Shown: positions 1 through 8,745, numbered from the stretch's first letter. The stretch is 64,000 nt of DNA from Terriglobus sp. RCC_193 (GCF_041355105.1 NZ_JBFUPK010000002.1:124001-188000); one strand, 5' to 3'. The notes: generated from the letters alone by a model not told the origin. Numbers and translations: made by a program.

Positions 1-1135
1 TTACCACCATCTTGTCCAGATTAGCCAGCACATGGGAACGATCAAGATCGCGAGCGCATAAATACGTCTCCACGTTCTTCAGCACAGGCTCTTCCGACAA
101 GTAGTAGCGAATGATGTCCGGCACATAGGCATACAACGCCTTGTCATCCGCGACGCCCGTGCCGAATGCATTGGCCAGCGTGACATTGCCCGCGCGATAC
201 GCGTTAAACAACCCTGCAACACCCAGCATGGAATCCGGGCGGAAGCTCATGGGATCAATAAAGTCATCGTCCACGCGGCGATAAATCACATCCACACGGC
301 GCAGGCCGCTGGTAGTACGCATGTACACCACGTTGTCATGCGTGGTCAGATCACGACCTTCGACAAGTTCAATGCCCATCTGACGTGCAAGATAAGCGTG
401 CTCGTAATACGCAGAATTAAATACACCCGGCGTCAGCAAAACGATGTTCGGTTCCGGCCTGCCTTCCGGTGCAAGCGAACGCAGCGTGCCCAGCAATAAC
501 TGTGTGTACTGCTCAATCGGTCGTACGTTATAGCGACGAAACATCACCGGGAAAATGCGCTTCATCACACGCCGATTCGTCAGCATGTAACTAACACCGG
601 AGGGCACGCGAAGATTGTCCTCCAACACAACGAACTCGCCATTCTCCAAGCGAATCAGGTCTGTTCCAGTGACGGCGATGTACACATTACGCGGCACCTG
701 CAAACCAATCATGTGCCGCCGGAACTGCTTGCAGCTATACACAATCTCGCGGGGTACCACACCGTCGGACAGGATGCGGCCCTCGTTGTAAATGTCCTTC
801 AGAAACAGATTCAACGCGGTGATACGCTGCGTCAGCCCTCGTTCCACCACGGCCCACTCCGACGCAGTAATCATGCGCGGCAACAGATCGTAGGGAAATA
901 TCTTCTCTGTTCCTTCATCGCGGCCATAAACCGTAAAGGTAATGCCCTGGTTCAGAAACGACAGGTCCGCAGCCTGTTTGCGGCGCTCCACCTCTGTCTT
1001 GGGCAACGAGGAAAACTGCTCCATCAGCACTTGGTATTGCGGGCGCAGTTCGCCAGGCGCAGCGAACATCTCGTCGTACGCATTGTCCAGCAGATATCCG
1101 TCCAGGTTGGGCTTGAGCAGCTCTACGTTGTCCAT
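1..1135 (-). CDS. Circularly permuted type 2 ATP-grasp protein, 3' end cut by the window
   Basis: The frame is open from an ATG at 1135 down to the window edge, giving about 378 residues without the C-terminus. The sequence matches the circularly permuted ATP-grasp family (DUF404/DUF407): it has the segments [36 protein letters not shown] and [17 protein letters not shown], the last two typical of the nucleotide-binding core. Members are thought to ligate amino acids or peptides and are often encoded beside an alpha-E protein and a transglutaminase; whether those follow here lies outside the window. It sits 76 nt downstream of tyrA on the same strand and may be the last gene of that operon, although its role in aromatic metabolism is not evident. 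The substrate is unknown. Confidence 0.85.
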   Translation of the reverse strand, partial: MDNVELLKPNLDGYLLDNAYDEMFAAPGELRPQYQVLMEQFSSLPKTEVERRKQAADLSFLNQGITFTVYGRDEGTEKIFPYDLLPRMITASEWAVVERGLTQRITALNLFLKDIYNEGRILSDGVVPREIVYSCKQFRRHMIGLQVPRNVYIAVTGTDLIRLENGEFVVLEDNLRVPSGVSYMLTNRRVMKRIFPVMFRRYNVRPIEQYTQLLLGTLRSLAPEGRPEPNIVLLTPGVFNSAYYEHAYLARQMGIELVEGRDLTTHDNVVYMRTTSGLRRVDVIYRRVDDDFIDPMSFRPDSMLGVAGLFNAYRAGNVTLANAFGTGVADDKALYAYVPDIIRYYLSEEPVLKNVETYLCARDLDRSHVLANLDKMVV

Positions 1136-1211
1136 GGGTTCCTGACAGTATAGAGTCGCCCCTGCGAACCGCCTACTACTACTTCGTCTGCGCGATCGCC
1201 TTCAAGATTTT

Positions 1212-2051
1212 CTAAAGCTGGCGCCGAAATGCATTTGCGCGCCCAAATTCCTCGCGCAGCTCCGGTGTCTTCAGGTTCTCGCGCAGATGCTGCAACCGCT
1301 GCTCCAGCGTCAGCAGTGTCTCCGCAATGTTCTCCTGATTCGTATGGGCAATGTCGCGCCACATGCTGAAGGGGCTGCTGCCCAGCCGTGTCATCTCCCG
1401 CAGCGCGCGGCCACCAATGGCACGCAGTTCCGGAGAATCACCGAACTTGTCTTCCAACATCGCAGACATGGCCGTAGACACCATCTGTGGCATGTGGCTC
1501 ACCCACGCGCAGATTTCGTCATGCCGCGCGGCATCCATATCCAGCAGCTTTGCGCCAAACTTCTCCACCCATCCGCGCCACTCGGCTTCAATGGGAGTGG
1601 TCTCATGCATGGGCGTGAAGATCCACGTCGCGCCACGGAATAGCGAGGCCTCCGCCAGCGACGCGCCGCCGCTCTCCTTCCCCGCCATGGGATGCCCAGG
1701 AAGAAAGTTATCGGGCATCAGCCGTTCCGCCGCACGCAGAATCTCGGCCTTGGTAGAACCTGCATCTGTGACAAGCTGGCCCGGTCGCAGTTGCGGCGCA
1801 ATGCCCTGTATCCACTGCAGAATCGCCAGCACCGGCACCGCCAGCACAATCACATCTGCCGCAGCAATTGCCGCGCGGTGCTCCTCCGGCGAACGCGCCG
1901 CACGATCAATCGCCCCGGATGCTTCCGCTGCTTTCAGTTCATCGCCGCTGGCGTCGATGCCTGTAATGGAACCGGAAAATCCGGCTTCACGCAGCGCAAG
2001 ACCCACCGATGCACCGATGAGCCCTGTGCCGATAATGAGAACCGATTTCAT
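1212..2051 (-). CDS. tyrA: Prephenate dehydrogenase
   Basis: The 279-residue protein oxidises and decarboxylates prephenate to 4-hydroxyphenylpyruvate, the tyrosine branch of aromatic biosynthesis. The N-terminus has the Rossmann NAD(P) motif GTGLIGASVG at residues 8-17. The segment GHPMAGKESGG near residue 120 carries the catalytic His region, and SHMPQMVSTAM near residue 190 belongs to the helical dimerisation domain. No ACT or chorismate mutase domain is fused, so this is the monofunctional form, and mutase activity is supplied by the separate gene at 3926-4192. The ATG overlaps the stop of the upstream hydrolase gene by 4 nt (ATGA), which suggests translational coupling. Confidence 0.93.
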   Translation of the reverse strand: MKSVLIIGTGLIGASVGLALREAGFSGSITGIDASGDELKAAEASGAIDRAARSPEEHRAAIAAADVIVLAVPVLAILQWIQGIAPQLRPGQLVTDAGSTKAEILRAAERLMPDNFLPGHPMAGKESGGASLAEASLFRGATWIFTPMHETTPIEAEWRGWVEKFGAKLLDMDAARHDEICAWVSHMPQMVSTAMSAMLEDKFGDSPELRAIGGRALREMTRLGSSPFSMWRDIAHTNQENIAETLLTLEQRLQHLRENLKTPELREEFGRANAFRRQL

Positions 2052-2731
2052 TGCGCCGCAAGATGCTCTTCAAAGAAGAGCACGGATCGCCGCTTCGCCA
2101 GGTCCGCTGCATCCGCTACATAGCTGTTGGGATCTGGCTTGCGATTGAACGCATGACCAGCGCCGGGGTACAGGAACACCGGCACCTCTGGATGAGCAAG
2201 TTGAATCTTCGCAATCGCCTCTGCGGAGATATGTGTATCTGCACCACCAAAATGCAGAATGATGGGGTTCTGCGGCGTCTCCTGCACCAGGGTTGGAATA
2301 AGGCCACCGTAGTACCCCACAGCGGCATCAATCTTCGACCGGCACGACGTCACCCAGGCCATCGATCCGCCATAGCAGTAGCCCACAATGCCCACCTTCA
2401 CATCCGCCTGAGCACGAAGCCAGCCCACCGCAGCTTCTACATCCAGCAGTGACTTCGCGACATCGAGCTTCTGATACAGCGGACCGGCCTTTGCCCAGCC
2501 AGCCTCGTCATAGTTGAGAAATACATCCTTCTCAATACGGTCAAAGATCGCAGGCGCGATGCTGAGATAACCCTCGGCGGCCCACTCATCCGTTACTGCG
2601 CGGATGTGGTCGTTTACACCGAAGATCTCCTGCACCACCACCAGCGCGCCCTTTGGTTCGCCCGCCGGACGCGACACATACGCGCTTAGATCCACTCCAT
2701 CGGATGCGGTCAGCTTTACCCACTCGCTCAC
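2048..2731 (-). CDS. Dienelactone hydrolase family protein
   Basis: This 227-residue alpha/beta hydrolase resembles carboxymethylenebutenolidase. It has the nucleophile motif GYCYGG (Cys nucleophile), a late Asp in GGADTHIS and the His in GAGHAFNR, the Cys-Asp-His triad of the family. I chose the GTG at 2731 because AGGAGA lies 8 nt upstream and the family homology begins there; an ATG 75 nt further upstream would add an unrelated tail. The gene sits inside the aromatic amino-acid operon between DAHP synthase and tyrA. Dienelactone hydrolases usually act in catabolism of aromatic ring-cleavage products, so its presence in a biosynthetic operon is odd and its substrate here is unknown. Confidence 0.85.
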   Translation of the reverse strand: MSEWVKLTASDGVDLSAYVSRPAGEPKGALVVVQEIFGVNDHIRAVTDEWAAEGYLSIAPAIFDRIEKDVFLNYDEAGWAKAGPLYQKLDVAKSLLDVEAAVGWLRAQADVKVGIVGYCYGGSMAWVTSCRSKIDAAVGYYGGLIPTLVQETPQNPIILHFGGADTHISAEAIAKIQLAHPEVPVFLYPGAGHAFNRKPDPNSYVADAADLAKRRSVLFFEEHLAAQ

Positions 2732-2833
2732 GCCTGCTGTCTCCTGTTGGTTTTGAGTGTAGCGCGTCGTTCCATGCAATGAACAAAGCCGCGCCCCGAA
2801 GAGCACGGCCTTTGCACATACTGGCGCGATTGG

Positions 2834-3853
2834 TTACGCGACCGTGCGTCCCACCACCGGCGCAAGCTGACGAAGCTGGTTCACCAGCTTCTCCAACTGC
2901 TCCGGATACAACGACTGCGCGCCGTCGCTCATGGCCTTCTCCGGGTTCGGATGCATCTCCATCAGCAGGCCGTCTGCTCCGGCAGCCACCGAAGCCAGCG
3001 CCATCGGCGGAACAAACTCACGCTTGCCCACACCATGCGACGGATCACCCAGCACCGGCAGGTGTGTCAGCTTCTTCAACACCGGAATTGCCGAAATATC
3101 CATCGTGTTGCGCGTCGCCGTCTCAAAGGTGCGGATACCACGCTCGCACAACATCAGATCGTAGTTTCCACCGGACAGAATGTATTCGGCCGACAGCAGA
3201 ACCTCTTCAATCGTCGCCGCAATACCGCGCTTCAGCAGCACCGGCTTGCGCACATGGCCAAGTTCACGCAGCAGGTTGAAGTTCTGCATGTTGCGCGCGC
3301 CCACCTGGAAGCAGTCGATATACGGCAGCATCACTTCAATCTGCGAAATCTCCATCACTTCCGTGATGACCAACAGGCCGGTTTCATCGCCCACTTCACG
3401 CAGCAGCTTCAGGCCATCCACGCCCATGCCCTGGAAGCTGTACGGCGAAGAACGCGGCTTGTATGCGCCGCCACGCAGGAACTGTCCACCGGCAGCCTTC
3501 ACCTGCTGCGCGGAAAGGCGAATCTGCTCGCGCGATTCCACCGAGCACGGGCCTGCCATGATGGTGACATTCTCGCCGCCCACCTTCACGCCGTTGGAGA
3601 AGGTGATGACCGTTCCCTCCGGACGGAAGCCGCGGCCTGCCAGCTTGTACGGCGAAGAGATGCGATACGCCGTCTGTACGCCGGAGAGCACCTGGAATTC
3701 CGCCACATCAAACGCCGCCGGTGTACCCACACCCGCCAGGATCATCTGACCTTCACCGCTGGTGCGGTGCACATTGAAGCCGAGCTCCACCATCTGCTCA
3801 ATCACCGCCTGGATCTGCTCCCTGCTGGCGGTCCCCTGCATCACCACGATCAT
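2834..3853 (-). CDS. aroF: 3-deoxy-7-phosphoheptulonate (DAHP) synthase, type I-beta
   Basis: It catalyses the first step of the shikimate pathway, condensing phosphoenolpyruvate with erythrose 4-phosphate. The 339 residues begin with a ferredoxin-like regulatory domain of about 70 residues (MIVVMQGTASREQI onward), as in the Thermotoga enzyme, followed by the TIM barrel with MAGPCSVES, GGAYKPRSSPYSFQG, PVLLKRG, CERGIRTFE and DPSHGVGKRE, which carry the metal and substrate ligands. The N-terminal domain is the known site of Tyr or Phe feedback in this class. It lies 72 nt after the chorismate mutase gene in the same operon, so flux into chorismate and its Phe/Tyr branch are co-controlled. Confidence 0.95.
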   Translation of the reverse strand: MIVVMQGTASREQIQAVIEQMVELGFNVHRTSGEGQMILAGVGTPAAFDVAEFQVLSGVQTAYRISSPYKLAGRGFRPEGTVITFSNGVKVGGENVTIMAGPCSVESREQIRLSAQQVKAAGGQFLRGGAYKPRSSPYSFQGMGVDGLKLLREVGDETGLLVITEVMEISQIEVMLPYIDCFQVGARNMQNFNLLRELGHVRKPVLLKRGIAATIEEVLLSAEYILSGGNYDLMLCERGIRTFETATRNTMDISAIPVLKKLTHLPVLGDPSHGVGKREFVPPMALASVAAGADGLLMEMHPNPEKAMSDGAQSLYPEQLEKLVNQLRQLAPVVGRTVA

Positions 3854-3925
3854 CGCTGCTGTTCCTTCGCTTCCCTGCCGGCTCTCACGGCAGATTCGTT
3901 CGTTTTCTTCACTAACTTTTGCTGC

Positions 3926-4192
3926 TTACGCCTTCGGCTTCCGCTGCAATCCACGCATCACATCCATAATGCGTTCGTAAATGTCGGCCAGCTCCGCCTG
4001 CGGAATCTCGCCAGTGTTGCTCGCAGCGACATGGGCCAGAACAGCCTGTTCGCGCTCCGGTTCGTAGATGTTGCTGCCGCTCTGCGACTTCAACTCACCA
4101 ATGGCCGCGGCTGCTGCTGCGCGCTCGCACAGGAGCTTGACGATCTGCTCGTCGATACCATCGATCTTCTGCCGCCAGTCTGCAATCTCCAT
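3926..4192 (-). CDS. Chorismate mutase, AroQ class
   Basis: This 88-residue all-helical enzyme converts chorismate to prephenate. Compared with the E. coli mutase domain, the active-site residues line up with a constant offset of four: Arg7, Arg24, Lys35, Glu44 (for Asp48), Arg47 and Glu48. Nothing is fused to it, so it is a stand-alone monofunctional mutase feeding the separate tyrA and presumably a distant prephenate dehydratase. The gene lies between trpA (52 nt away) and DAHP synthase (72 nt away). In some bacteria AroQ binds DAHP synthase and gains activity; the adjacency fits that, but it is not shown here. Confidence 0.92.
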   Translation of the reverse strand: MEIADWRQKIDGIDEQIVKLLCERAAAAAAIGELKSQSGSNIYEPEREQAVLAHVAASNTGEIPQAELADIYERIMDVMRGLQRKPKA

Positions 4193-4244
4193 CGTTACCC
4201 TCTGCTTTTTTGGTCTTGTGTTCCATTATCCGGTGCAGCCAGTC

Positions 4245-5006
4245 CTACGACCGCAAAGACTTCACGAATTTCCCAACATTTGTGGCCTCTTCACCGGCCT
4301 TGCTCTCTTCAATCAACTTCACAATCGCACTGCCGACAACCGCCGCGTCCGCAAATTCGCTCACCGAGCGTACATGCTCCGCCGTGGAGATGCCAAAACC
4401 CACCGCCACAGGAATCTTCGCAAACTGTTTCAGCCGCGCCACCAGCGATTCCGCATCGGAGGCAATCTGCGCCTGCGTCCCCGTAATTCCCACACGCGAA
4501 ATCGCATACACAAACCCCTTGCTATGCTCCGCAATGGCCTTCAAACGCTCATCCGGCGAAGTGGGCGCAGCCAGGAACACCGGAGCAAGATCGTTCTTCT
4601 GCATCTCCGCCAGGTACTCGTCCGCTTCTTCCACAATCATGTCCGTCAGCAGGACACCGTCTGCCCCTGCATCCTTCGCGGCCTTGCAGAACTCCGGCAA
4701 TCCCATACGAACCACGGGATTCAGATAGCTGAACAGGATGATGCCCGCCTGCGGCCGCGCCGCACGAATCTTTTTCGCCAGAGCCAGCACATCGCTCAAG
4801 CGCACGCCACGCGCCACGGCACGCTCACTGGCACGCTGAATCACCGGGCCATCCGCCAGCGGATCGCTGAACGGAACACCAAGCTCCAGCACCTGCGCAC
4901 CGTTATCAACCGCGGCCAGAGCAATGTCATATGTCGCATCGAGGGAAGGATCACCCGCGGTCAGATAGACAACCAGTCCAGGCTTGTTTGAGAAATCAAT
5001 CGCCAC
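4245..5006 (-). CDS. trpA: Tryptophan synthase alpha subunit
   Basis: It cleaves indole-3-glycerol phosphate to indole, which is channelled to the beta subunit. The 253-residue TIM barrel has catalytic Glu41 in LELGVPFSDP and Asp52 in LADGPVIQ, plus the phosphate-binding segments VGFGIST and VVGSAIV. Its start directly follows the trpB stop with no gap, so the two subunits are almost certainly translationally coupled. The length is close to the family norm of about 260. Confidence 0.96.
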   Translation of the reverse strand: MAIDFSNKPGLVVYLTAGDPSLDATYDIALAAVDNGAQVLELGVPFSDPLADGPVIQRASERAVARGVRLSDVLALAKKIRAARPQAGIILFSYLNPVVRMGLPEFCKAAKDAGADGVLLTDMIVEEADEYLAEMQKNDLAPVFLAAPTSPDERLKAIAEHSKGFVYAISRVGITGTQAQIASDAESLVARLKQFAKIPVAVGFGISTAEHVRSVSEFADAAVVGSAIVKLIEESKAGEEATNVGKFVKSLRS

Positions 5007-6242
5007 TTACAAACCCTTCCCTTCGGCTCCGCGCAGGTCCATCTCATTCGCCAGAATGCCCATATCTTTATCGCCGCGACCACTCACGTTGATCATGATG
5101 ATCTTGTCTTTGCCAAGTGTTGGCGCGACTTTAATCGCATGTGCCACAGCGTGGGCTGACTCCAGCGCAGGCAGAATACCTTCGGTCTGCGCCAGCACCT
5201 TCACCGCATTCAATGCCTCGTTATCCGTGGCGCTGACATACTCCGCGCGCTTCTGGTCATGCAGCATGGCGTGCTCAGGACCGACGCTGGCATAGTCCAA
5301 TCCCGCGCTGACAGAATGCGTGGAAGCCACCTGTCCCGCATCGTCCTGTAACACGTAGCTATACGTGCCTTGCAATACGCCCGGCAGACCACCACTGAAA
5401 CGCGCCGCATGTTCACCAAGCGCCGTGCCACGGCCACCAGCTTCAACACCAATCAGGCGAACATTCGCATCCGGGATGAACTCATAGAACGCGCCAATCG
5501 CATTCGATCCGCCGCCCACGCACGCAATCACCACATCCGGATTGCGTCCCACCTGCTCCGCAAACTGCTGCTTCGCTTCCTTGCTGATGACGCGATGAAA
5601 GTCGCGCACCATCGTTGGATACGGATGCGATCCGAGCGCCGAACCCAGGATGTAAAACGTGTCGCGAACATTGGTAACCCAGTCACGCATCGCTTCGTTG
5701 ATGGCATCCTTCAGCGTGGCCGAACCGGCAGAAACACCGCGTACTTCAGCGCCCAGAAGATGCATACGCAGCACATTCAACTCCTGCCGACGCATGTCTT
5801 CTTCGCCCATATAGATAACGCAATCAAGGCCCAGCAGAGCACATACGGTCGCCGTGGCCACACCGTGCTGTCCCGCGCCCGTCTCCGCGATGATGCGCTT
5901 CTTGCCCATGCGCTTCGCCAGCAGGCCCTGGCCCAGAGCGTTGTTGATCTTGTGCGCGCCGGTATGCAGCAGGTCTTCGCGCTTCAGGTAAATCTGCGCG
6001 CCGCCCAGCTCCTGGCTCAAACGCTTCGCGTAATACAGCGGCGTGGGACGTCCGACGTAGTGCTTCAGCAGATCCGCCAGTTCCGCCTGAAATGCTGCAT
6101 CGTCACGAGCCTGCACATAGGCCTGTTCCAGTTCCAGGAGCGCCGCCATCAGCGTCTCCGGCACATAGCGGCCGCCGTACGCGCCAAAGCGCCCCGTTCC
6201 CAGCGAGCGGCTTATTTCCGTTGTCGATTCCACAACCGGCAT
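5007..6242 (-). CDS. trpB: Tryptophan synthase beta subunit
   Basis: This PLP enzyme joins indole and serine to make tryptophan. The 411 residues include the PLP lysine at about residue 98 in HTGAHKINN, the catalytic Glu in AETGAGQHG and the phosphate-binding loop [10 protein letters not shown]. It is the first structural gene of the minus-strand aromatic operon. Its 5' leader carries an apparent attenuator (terminator at 6276-6309, leader ORF at 6362-6442). trpC and trpF lie in a separate unit at 6989-8480, so the trp genes are split with a small plus-strand gene between. Confidence 0.97.
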   Translation of the reverse strand: MPVVESTTEISRSLGTGRFGAYGGRYVPETLMAALLELEQAYVQARDDAAFQAELADLLKHYVGRPTPLYYAKRLSQELGGAQIYLKREDLLHTGAHKINNALGQGLLAKRMGKKRIIAETGAGQHGVATATVCALLGLDCVIYMGEEDMRRQELNVLRMHLLGAEVRGVSAGSATLKDAINEAMRDWVTNVRDTFYILGSALGSHPYPTMVRDFHRVISKEAKQQFAEQVGRNPDVVIACVGGGSNAIGAFYEFIPDANVRLIGVEAGGRGTALGEHAARFSGGLPGVLQGTYSYVLQDDAGQVASTHSVSAGLDYASVGPEHAMLHDQKRAEYVSATDNEALNAVKVLAQTEGILPALESAHAVAHAIKVAPTLGKDKIIMINVSGRGDKDMGILANEMDLRGAEGKGL

Positions 6243-6275
6243 CTCTTGCTGTCCCTCTGCGTCTGTCCTGCGTTC

Positions 6276-6309
6276 AAAACTAAAAACCGCGGCCCTAGTG
6301 GGTCCGCGG
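6276..6309 (-). terminator. Intrinsic terminator in the trpB leader (attenuator)
   Basis: On the minus strand CCGCGG-A-CCC, loop ACTA, then GGGCCGCGG forms a 9-bp stem with one bulged A, followed at once by TTTTTAGTTTT. It ends about 34 nt before the trpB ATG and no minus-strand gene lies upstream for it to terminate. A terminator placed between promoter and first gene is the signature of transcription attenuation. The pairing is read directly from sequence; activity is inferred. Confidence 0.75.
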
Positions 6310-6390
6310 CTCCGGGAATCTCTGATCTCTTACTCTGCTGCCCTGGTCTGACAGCGATTGCTTAGAGAGCGTGTTCCATTGGCGCCGCGG
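6304..6390 (-). promoter_or_regulatory. Candidate antiterminator pairing of the aromatic operon leader
   Basis: The minus-strand segment CCGCGGCGCC (6390 to 6381) can pair with GGAGCCGCGG (6313 to 6304) at 9 of 10 positions. The second segment is the 5' arm of the terminator, so the two structures exclude each other. The first segment lies just downstream of the aromatic codons of the leader ORF. A ribosome stalled on those codons would leave it free to form the antiterminator; a ribosome running on to the stop would cover it and allow termination. This is inference from base pairing. Confidence 0.6.
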
Positions 6391-6442
6391 GGGTTGCCCC
6401 GTAACGGAAAGTAAATCGCCAAAAATAGACAGAACGCACCAT
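6362..6442 (-). CDS. Putative aromatic-rich attenuator leader peptide (26 aa)
   Basis: The minus-strand ORF starts at ATG 6442 and ends at TAA 6362-6364. Residues 5-14 read VYFWRFTFRY, with six aromatic residues (Tyr, Phe, Trp, Phe, Phe, Tyr) in nine positions. All three aromatic amino acids are represented, matching the operon downstream, which makes tryptophan, chorismate/prephenate and tyrosine precursors. A weak AGGTAGG lies about 10 nt upstream of the ATG. The ORF ends about 53 nt before the terminator stem. The reading frame is certain; translation and the regulatory role are inferred from composition and position. Confidence 0.65.
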   Translation of the reverse strand: MVRSVYFWRFTFRYGATPAAPMEHAL

Positions 6443-6562
6443 CAGGGAAAAGCCTACCTGAAATTGCGCTCTTTGAAAAGGAAACCTTCGCGGCAACAAC
6501 CACCATCCATCCCCATCACGTGCGTTGGCCGAGTCCCCAAACGGCCTCGCGGGAGCGATGCG

Positions 6563-6895
6563 ATGTTCTTAAAACAAATGGCAGCAGCAGTTGCAATGGC
6601 AGGTTTGCTGGCTCCTTTTGCAGCAATGGCGCAGGAATCTCACGCCGACGCCAAGGCCCAGGTGGAAGAGCGTGATGCGCATCATCACAATAAGGCGAAG
6701 ATCGTGGGTGGCTCCGCCGCGGGCGGGGCAGCTACAGGAGCACTTGTGGGTGGCCCCGTGGGCGCCGCGGTCGGTGCAGGTGTAGGCGCAACAGGCGGTG
6801 TGGTCGCCAACAAGGCACGCAAGCACAACTCCATCAAGAAGCGCGAGGAAACTGCGCGTCCGGACGAACCCAGAAATGACGAACCCAGAAACTAA
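6563..6895 (+). CDS. Secreted glycine-zipper protein
   Basis: The 110-residue product begins MFLKQMAAAVAMAGLLAPFAAMAQ, a signal peptide with an AMA-Q cleavage site. Then come a His-rich charged stretch (DAHHHNK), a glycine-zipper hairpin at about residues 48-83 (GGSAAGGAATGALVGGPVGAAVGAGVGATGG) and a basic, then acidic tail with a repeated DEPRN. Glycine-zipper proteins of this size sit in the periplasm or outer membrane. I chose ATG 6563 because GGGAG lies 8 nt upstream and the signal peptide begins there. It is convergent with trpF and unrelated to the trp genes. Confidence 0.75.
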   Translation: MFLKQMAAAVAMAGLLAPFAAMAQESHADAKAQVEERDAHHHNKAKIVGGSAAGGAATGALVGGPVGAAVGAGVGATGGVVANKARKHNSIKKREETARPDEPRNDEPRN

Positions 6896-6961
6896 CTCTT
6901 GTATTCGCTCTCAAAAAGAGAGAGTATGAAGTTCAACTTTGTCCTTTGGCGAGGACAAGCA

Positions 6962-6992
6962 GGGCGAGCGGCGACGGCTGCTCGCCCTTTAT
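6962..6992 (+). terminator. Terminator after the glycine-zipper gene
   Basis: GGGCGAGC at 6962-6969 pairs with GCTCGCCC at 6980-6987 and is followed by TTTATC. It lies between the convergent glycine-zipper gene and trpF and overlaps the trpF stop. A second small hairpin, GTCCT/AGGAC, lies just upstream near 6940-6957. Confidence 0.6.
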
Positions 6993-7672
6993 CTTTCCGT
7001 TGAGCCGTTCCGTGCGGCATGAACAAACTGCTGCATCCGTGCTGCATCCTTCACACCTGGCGCAGATTCCACACCGCTGGAAATATCCACGCCCCACGGC
7101 CTGAGGACACGCACTGCCTCCGCCACATTCTCCGGACGCAAACCACCTGCGGCAATCACCGGCAACGGCGCCTCCTGCACTACCGAAGCGGCTGCGCCCC
7201 AATCAAACGTCACTCCTGTGCCGCCGCTGCCCTGCTTCGTCCGCGAATCCATCAAAGCGGCATCCACCAGGTTGGAATCCGCCAGTGCCGATAATTCCGC
7301 ACGCAGCCGTTCCTGTTGCAGTTCCGCAGGCTCATCCACGTCCCAATGCACCACCTGGATCAGCCGCGGCGCATCGCTCTTCGGAAAACGCAGACGCAAA
7401 GCAGATGCCAGCGCCGCGTCGAACGCTCCGTGGATCTGGATACCCGTGATTCCCGCCGCCTCTGCTGTACGCAGAATGAACTCCGGATCGCGTTGGGTAA
7501 ACACACCAAACGTGGCTACGTGGGACGGCAACTGCGAAGTAATCGTCCGCACATGCTCCGCCGTCACCAGCCGCTTGCCATGCGCAAAGATGAACCCCAG
7601 CGCGTCCACGCCCAGTTCAACGGCGCGCTGGCAATCCTCCAGTCGCGTATTGCCGCAGATTTTCACCCACAT
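6989..7672 (-). CDS. trpF: Phosphoribosylanthranilate isomerase
   Basis: It performs the Amadori rearrangement of N-(5-phosphoribosyl)anthranilate, the third step to tryptophan. The 227-residue barrel starts MWVKICGNTR with the catalytic Cys at position 6, and it has the catalytic Asp in LMDSRTKQGSGGTG and the phosphate site AAGGLRPENV. I chose ATG 7672 because homology begins there and a GGAG lies about 10 nt upstream; it starts 7 nt after the trpC stop. trpC and trpF are separate genes here, not fused as in enteric bacteria. Confidence 0.95.
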   Translation of the reverse strand: MWVKICGNTRLEDCQRAVELGVDALGFIFAHGKRLVTAEHVRTITSQLPSHVATFGVFTQRDPEFILRTAEAAGITGIQIHGAFDAALASALRLRFPKSDAPRLIQVVHWDVDEPAELQQERLRAELSALADSNLVDAALMDSRTKQGSGGTGVTFDWGAAASVVQEAPLPVIAAGGLRPENVAEAVRVLRPWGVDISSGVESAPGVKDAARMQQFVHAARNGSTER

Positions 7673-7679
7673 GGGAACG

Positions 7680-8480
7680 CTACTCCGCCGCCACAAGCTG
7701 CGGTTGCAGAAGAGCAGCCAATGCATCGCCCGGATCATCCTTCCGCATCAGCGATTCGCCGATCAGAAACGCGTCATACCCTGCACCCAACATGCGACGG
7801 ATGTCCGCGGACGAACCAATACCGCTCTCCGCCACACGCACAGCATCCGTTGGCAGCAGCTCCGCCAGCTTCTCCGCTTCTGCCGTGTTCACTTCAAAGG
7901 TGCGCAGATTGCGGCTGTTCACACCGAACATCTCGCATCCCAGATCCAGCGCCCGGGCCAGTTCTTCGCGATCGTGCACCTCGCACAACACATCCAACTC
8001 TGCGTTCTTCGCAGCCGCGCGCAACGTCCGAAGCTCCGCATCCGACAGCGCCGCCACAATCAGCAGAATGGCATCCGCTCGATGCGCACGCGCCTCCACA
8101 ATCTGAAACTCGTCGACCATGAAGTCTTTGCGCAGGCATGGCAGCTTCACCGATTGCGAAGCAATCTCCAGGTTCCGCAACGAGCCCTGAAAAAATGGCT
8201 CATCCGTCAGCACACTCAGGCACGCCGCACCGCCACGCTCCAACGACTGCGCCAGCCATGCCGGATCAAACTCCGGTCGGATCAACCCCTTGCTAGGAGA
8301 AGCCTTTTTCAACTCCGCAATCACCGCCGGACGCGTCTTCGCAGCCATACGCAATGCCGCGGCAAATCCACGCGGCGTATGGTCGGCGGCCATCCGCTCC
8401 AATTCACGCAAACGGTCGGGCGACCGCTGCTGCGCAAGTGCAATGCGGGTCTGAACAAGTATGCGATCAAGATGCGTCAT
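7680..8480 (-). CDS. trpC: Indole-3-glycerol phosphate synthase
   Basis: It closes the indole ring, the step before tryptophan synthase. The 266-residue barrel has AELKKASPSKGLI with the substrate-binding Lys, LRKDFMVDEFQI with the catalytic Lys, and GVNSRNLRTFEV and ESGIGSSADI at the phosphate site. The start at 8480 has an AGGAA 7-8 nt upstream. It is followed closely by trpF, and tRNA-Leu lies 106 nt upstream on the same strand, separated by a strong hairpin. Confidence 0.95.
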   Translation of the reverse strand: MTHLDRILVQTRIALAQQRSPDRLRELERMAADHTPRGFAAALRMAAKTRPAVIAELKKASPSKGLIRPEFDPAWLAQSLERGGAACLSVLTDEPFFQGSLRNLEIASQSVKLPCLRKDFMVDEFQIVEARAHRADAILLIVAALSDAELRTLRAAAKNAELDVLCEVHDREELARALDLGCEMFGVNSRNLRTFEVNTAEAEKLAELLPTDAVRVAESGIGSSADIRRMLGAGYDAFLIGESLMRKDDPGDALAALLQPQLVAAE

Positions 8481-8535
8481 GGCTGTTCCTAATGCTAAAC
8501 CCGGCCGGGAAGGAGACTGTAAATTCCACAAATGC

Positions 8536-8567
8536 AGAAGCGCGATGCCTGGGCATCGCGCTTCTGA
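8536..8567 (-). terminator. Strong hairpin between tRNA-Leu and trpC
   Basis: A perfect 15-bp stem (CAGAAGCGCGATGCC paired with its complement across a 2-nt centre) follows the tRNA-Leu gene by about 20 nt. There is no T-run after it on the minus strand, so it could be a weak terminator, a processing stem or part of the trpC leader. Confidence 0.5.
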
Positions 8568-8586
8568 CGTTCCTTACAGAACTTGA

Positions 8587-8673
8587 TGGTGCCGAAAAGA
8601 GGACTCGAACCTCCACACCCTTGCGAGTACATGGACCTGAACCATGCGCGTCTGCCAATTCCGCCATTTCGGC
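8587..8673 (-). tRNA. tRNA-Leu (anticodon CAG)
   Basis: The minus strand folds into a class II cloverleaf. It has acceptor arms GCCGAAA/TTTCGGC, a D arm with AATTGGCAGAC, anticodon stem CATGG/CCATG around loop TTCAGGT (anticodon CAG, reading CUG), a long variable arm and T loop TTCGAGT. The CCA end is encoded. Confidence 0.96.
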
Positions 8674-8745
8674 ACGGAGCGAGCGTCACAGGCATGAGCC
8701 AGAACTTCGCTTGCAGTTCTTTCAGTGTCCCAAAGGATGAACAGG

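Noticed and set aside
2951-4486. Long plus-strand open frame (511 codons) opposite DAHP synthase and chorismate mutase
   Set aside because: It is antisense to well-supported genes, has a His/Arg/Gln-rich composition typical of the reverse frame of GC-rich coding DNA, and shows no recognisable domain.
6276-6442. T-box riboswitch as an explanation of the trpB leader
   Set aside because: No T-box consensus (AGGGUGG), specifier loop or stem I was found; a short translated aromatic-rich ORF explains the layout better.
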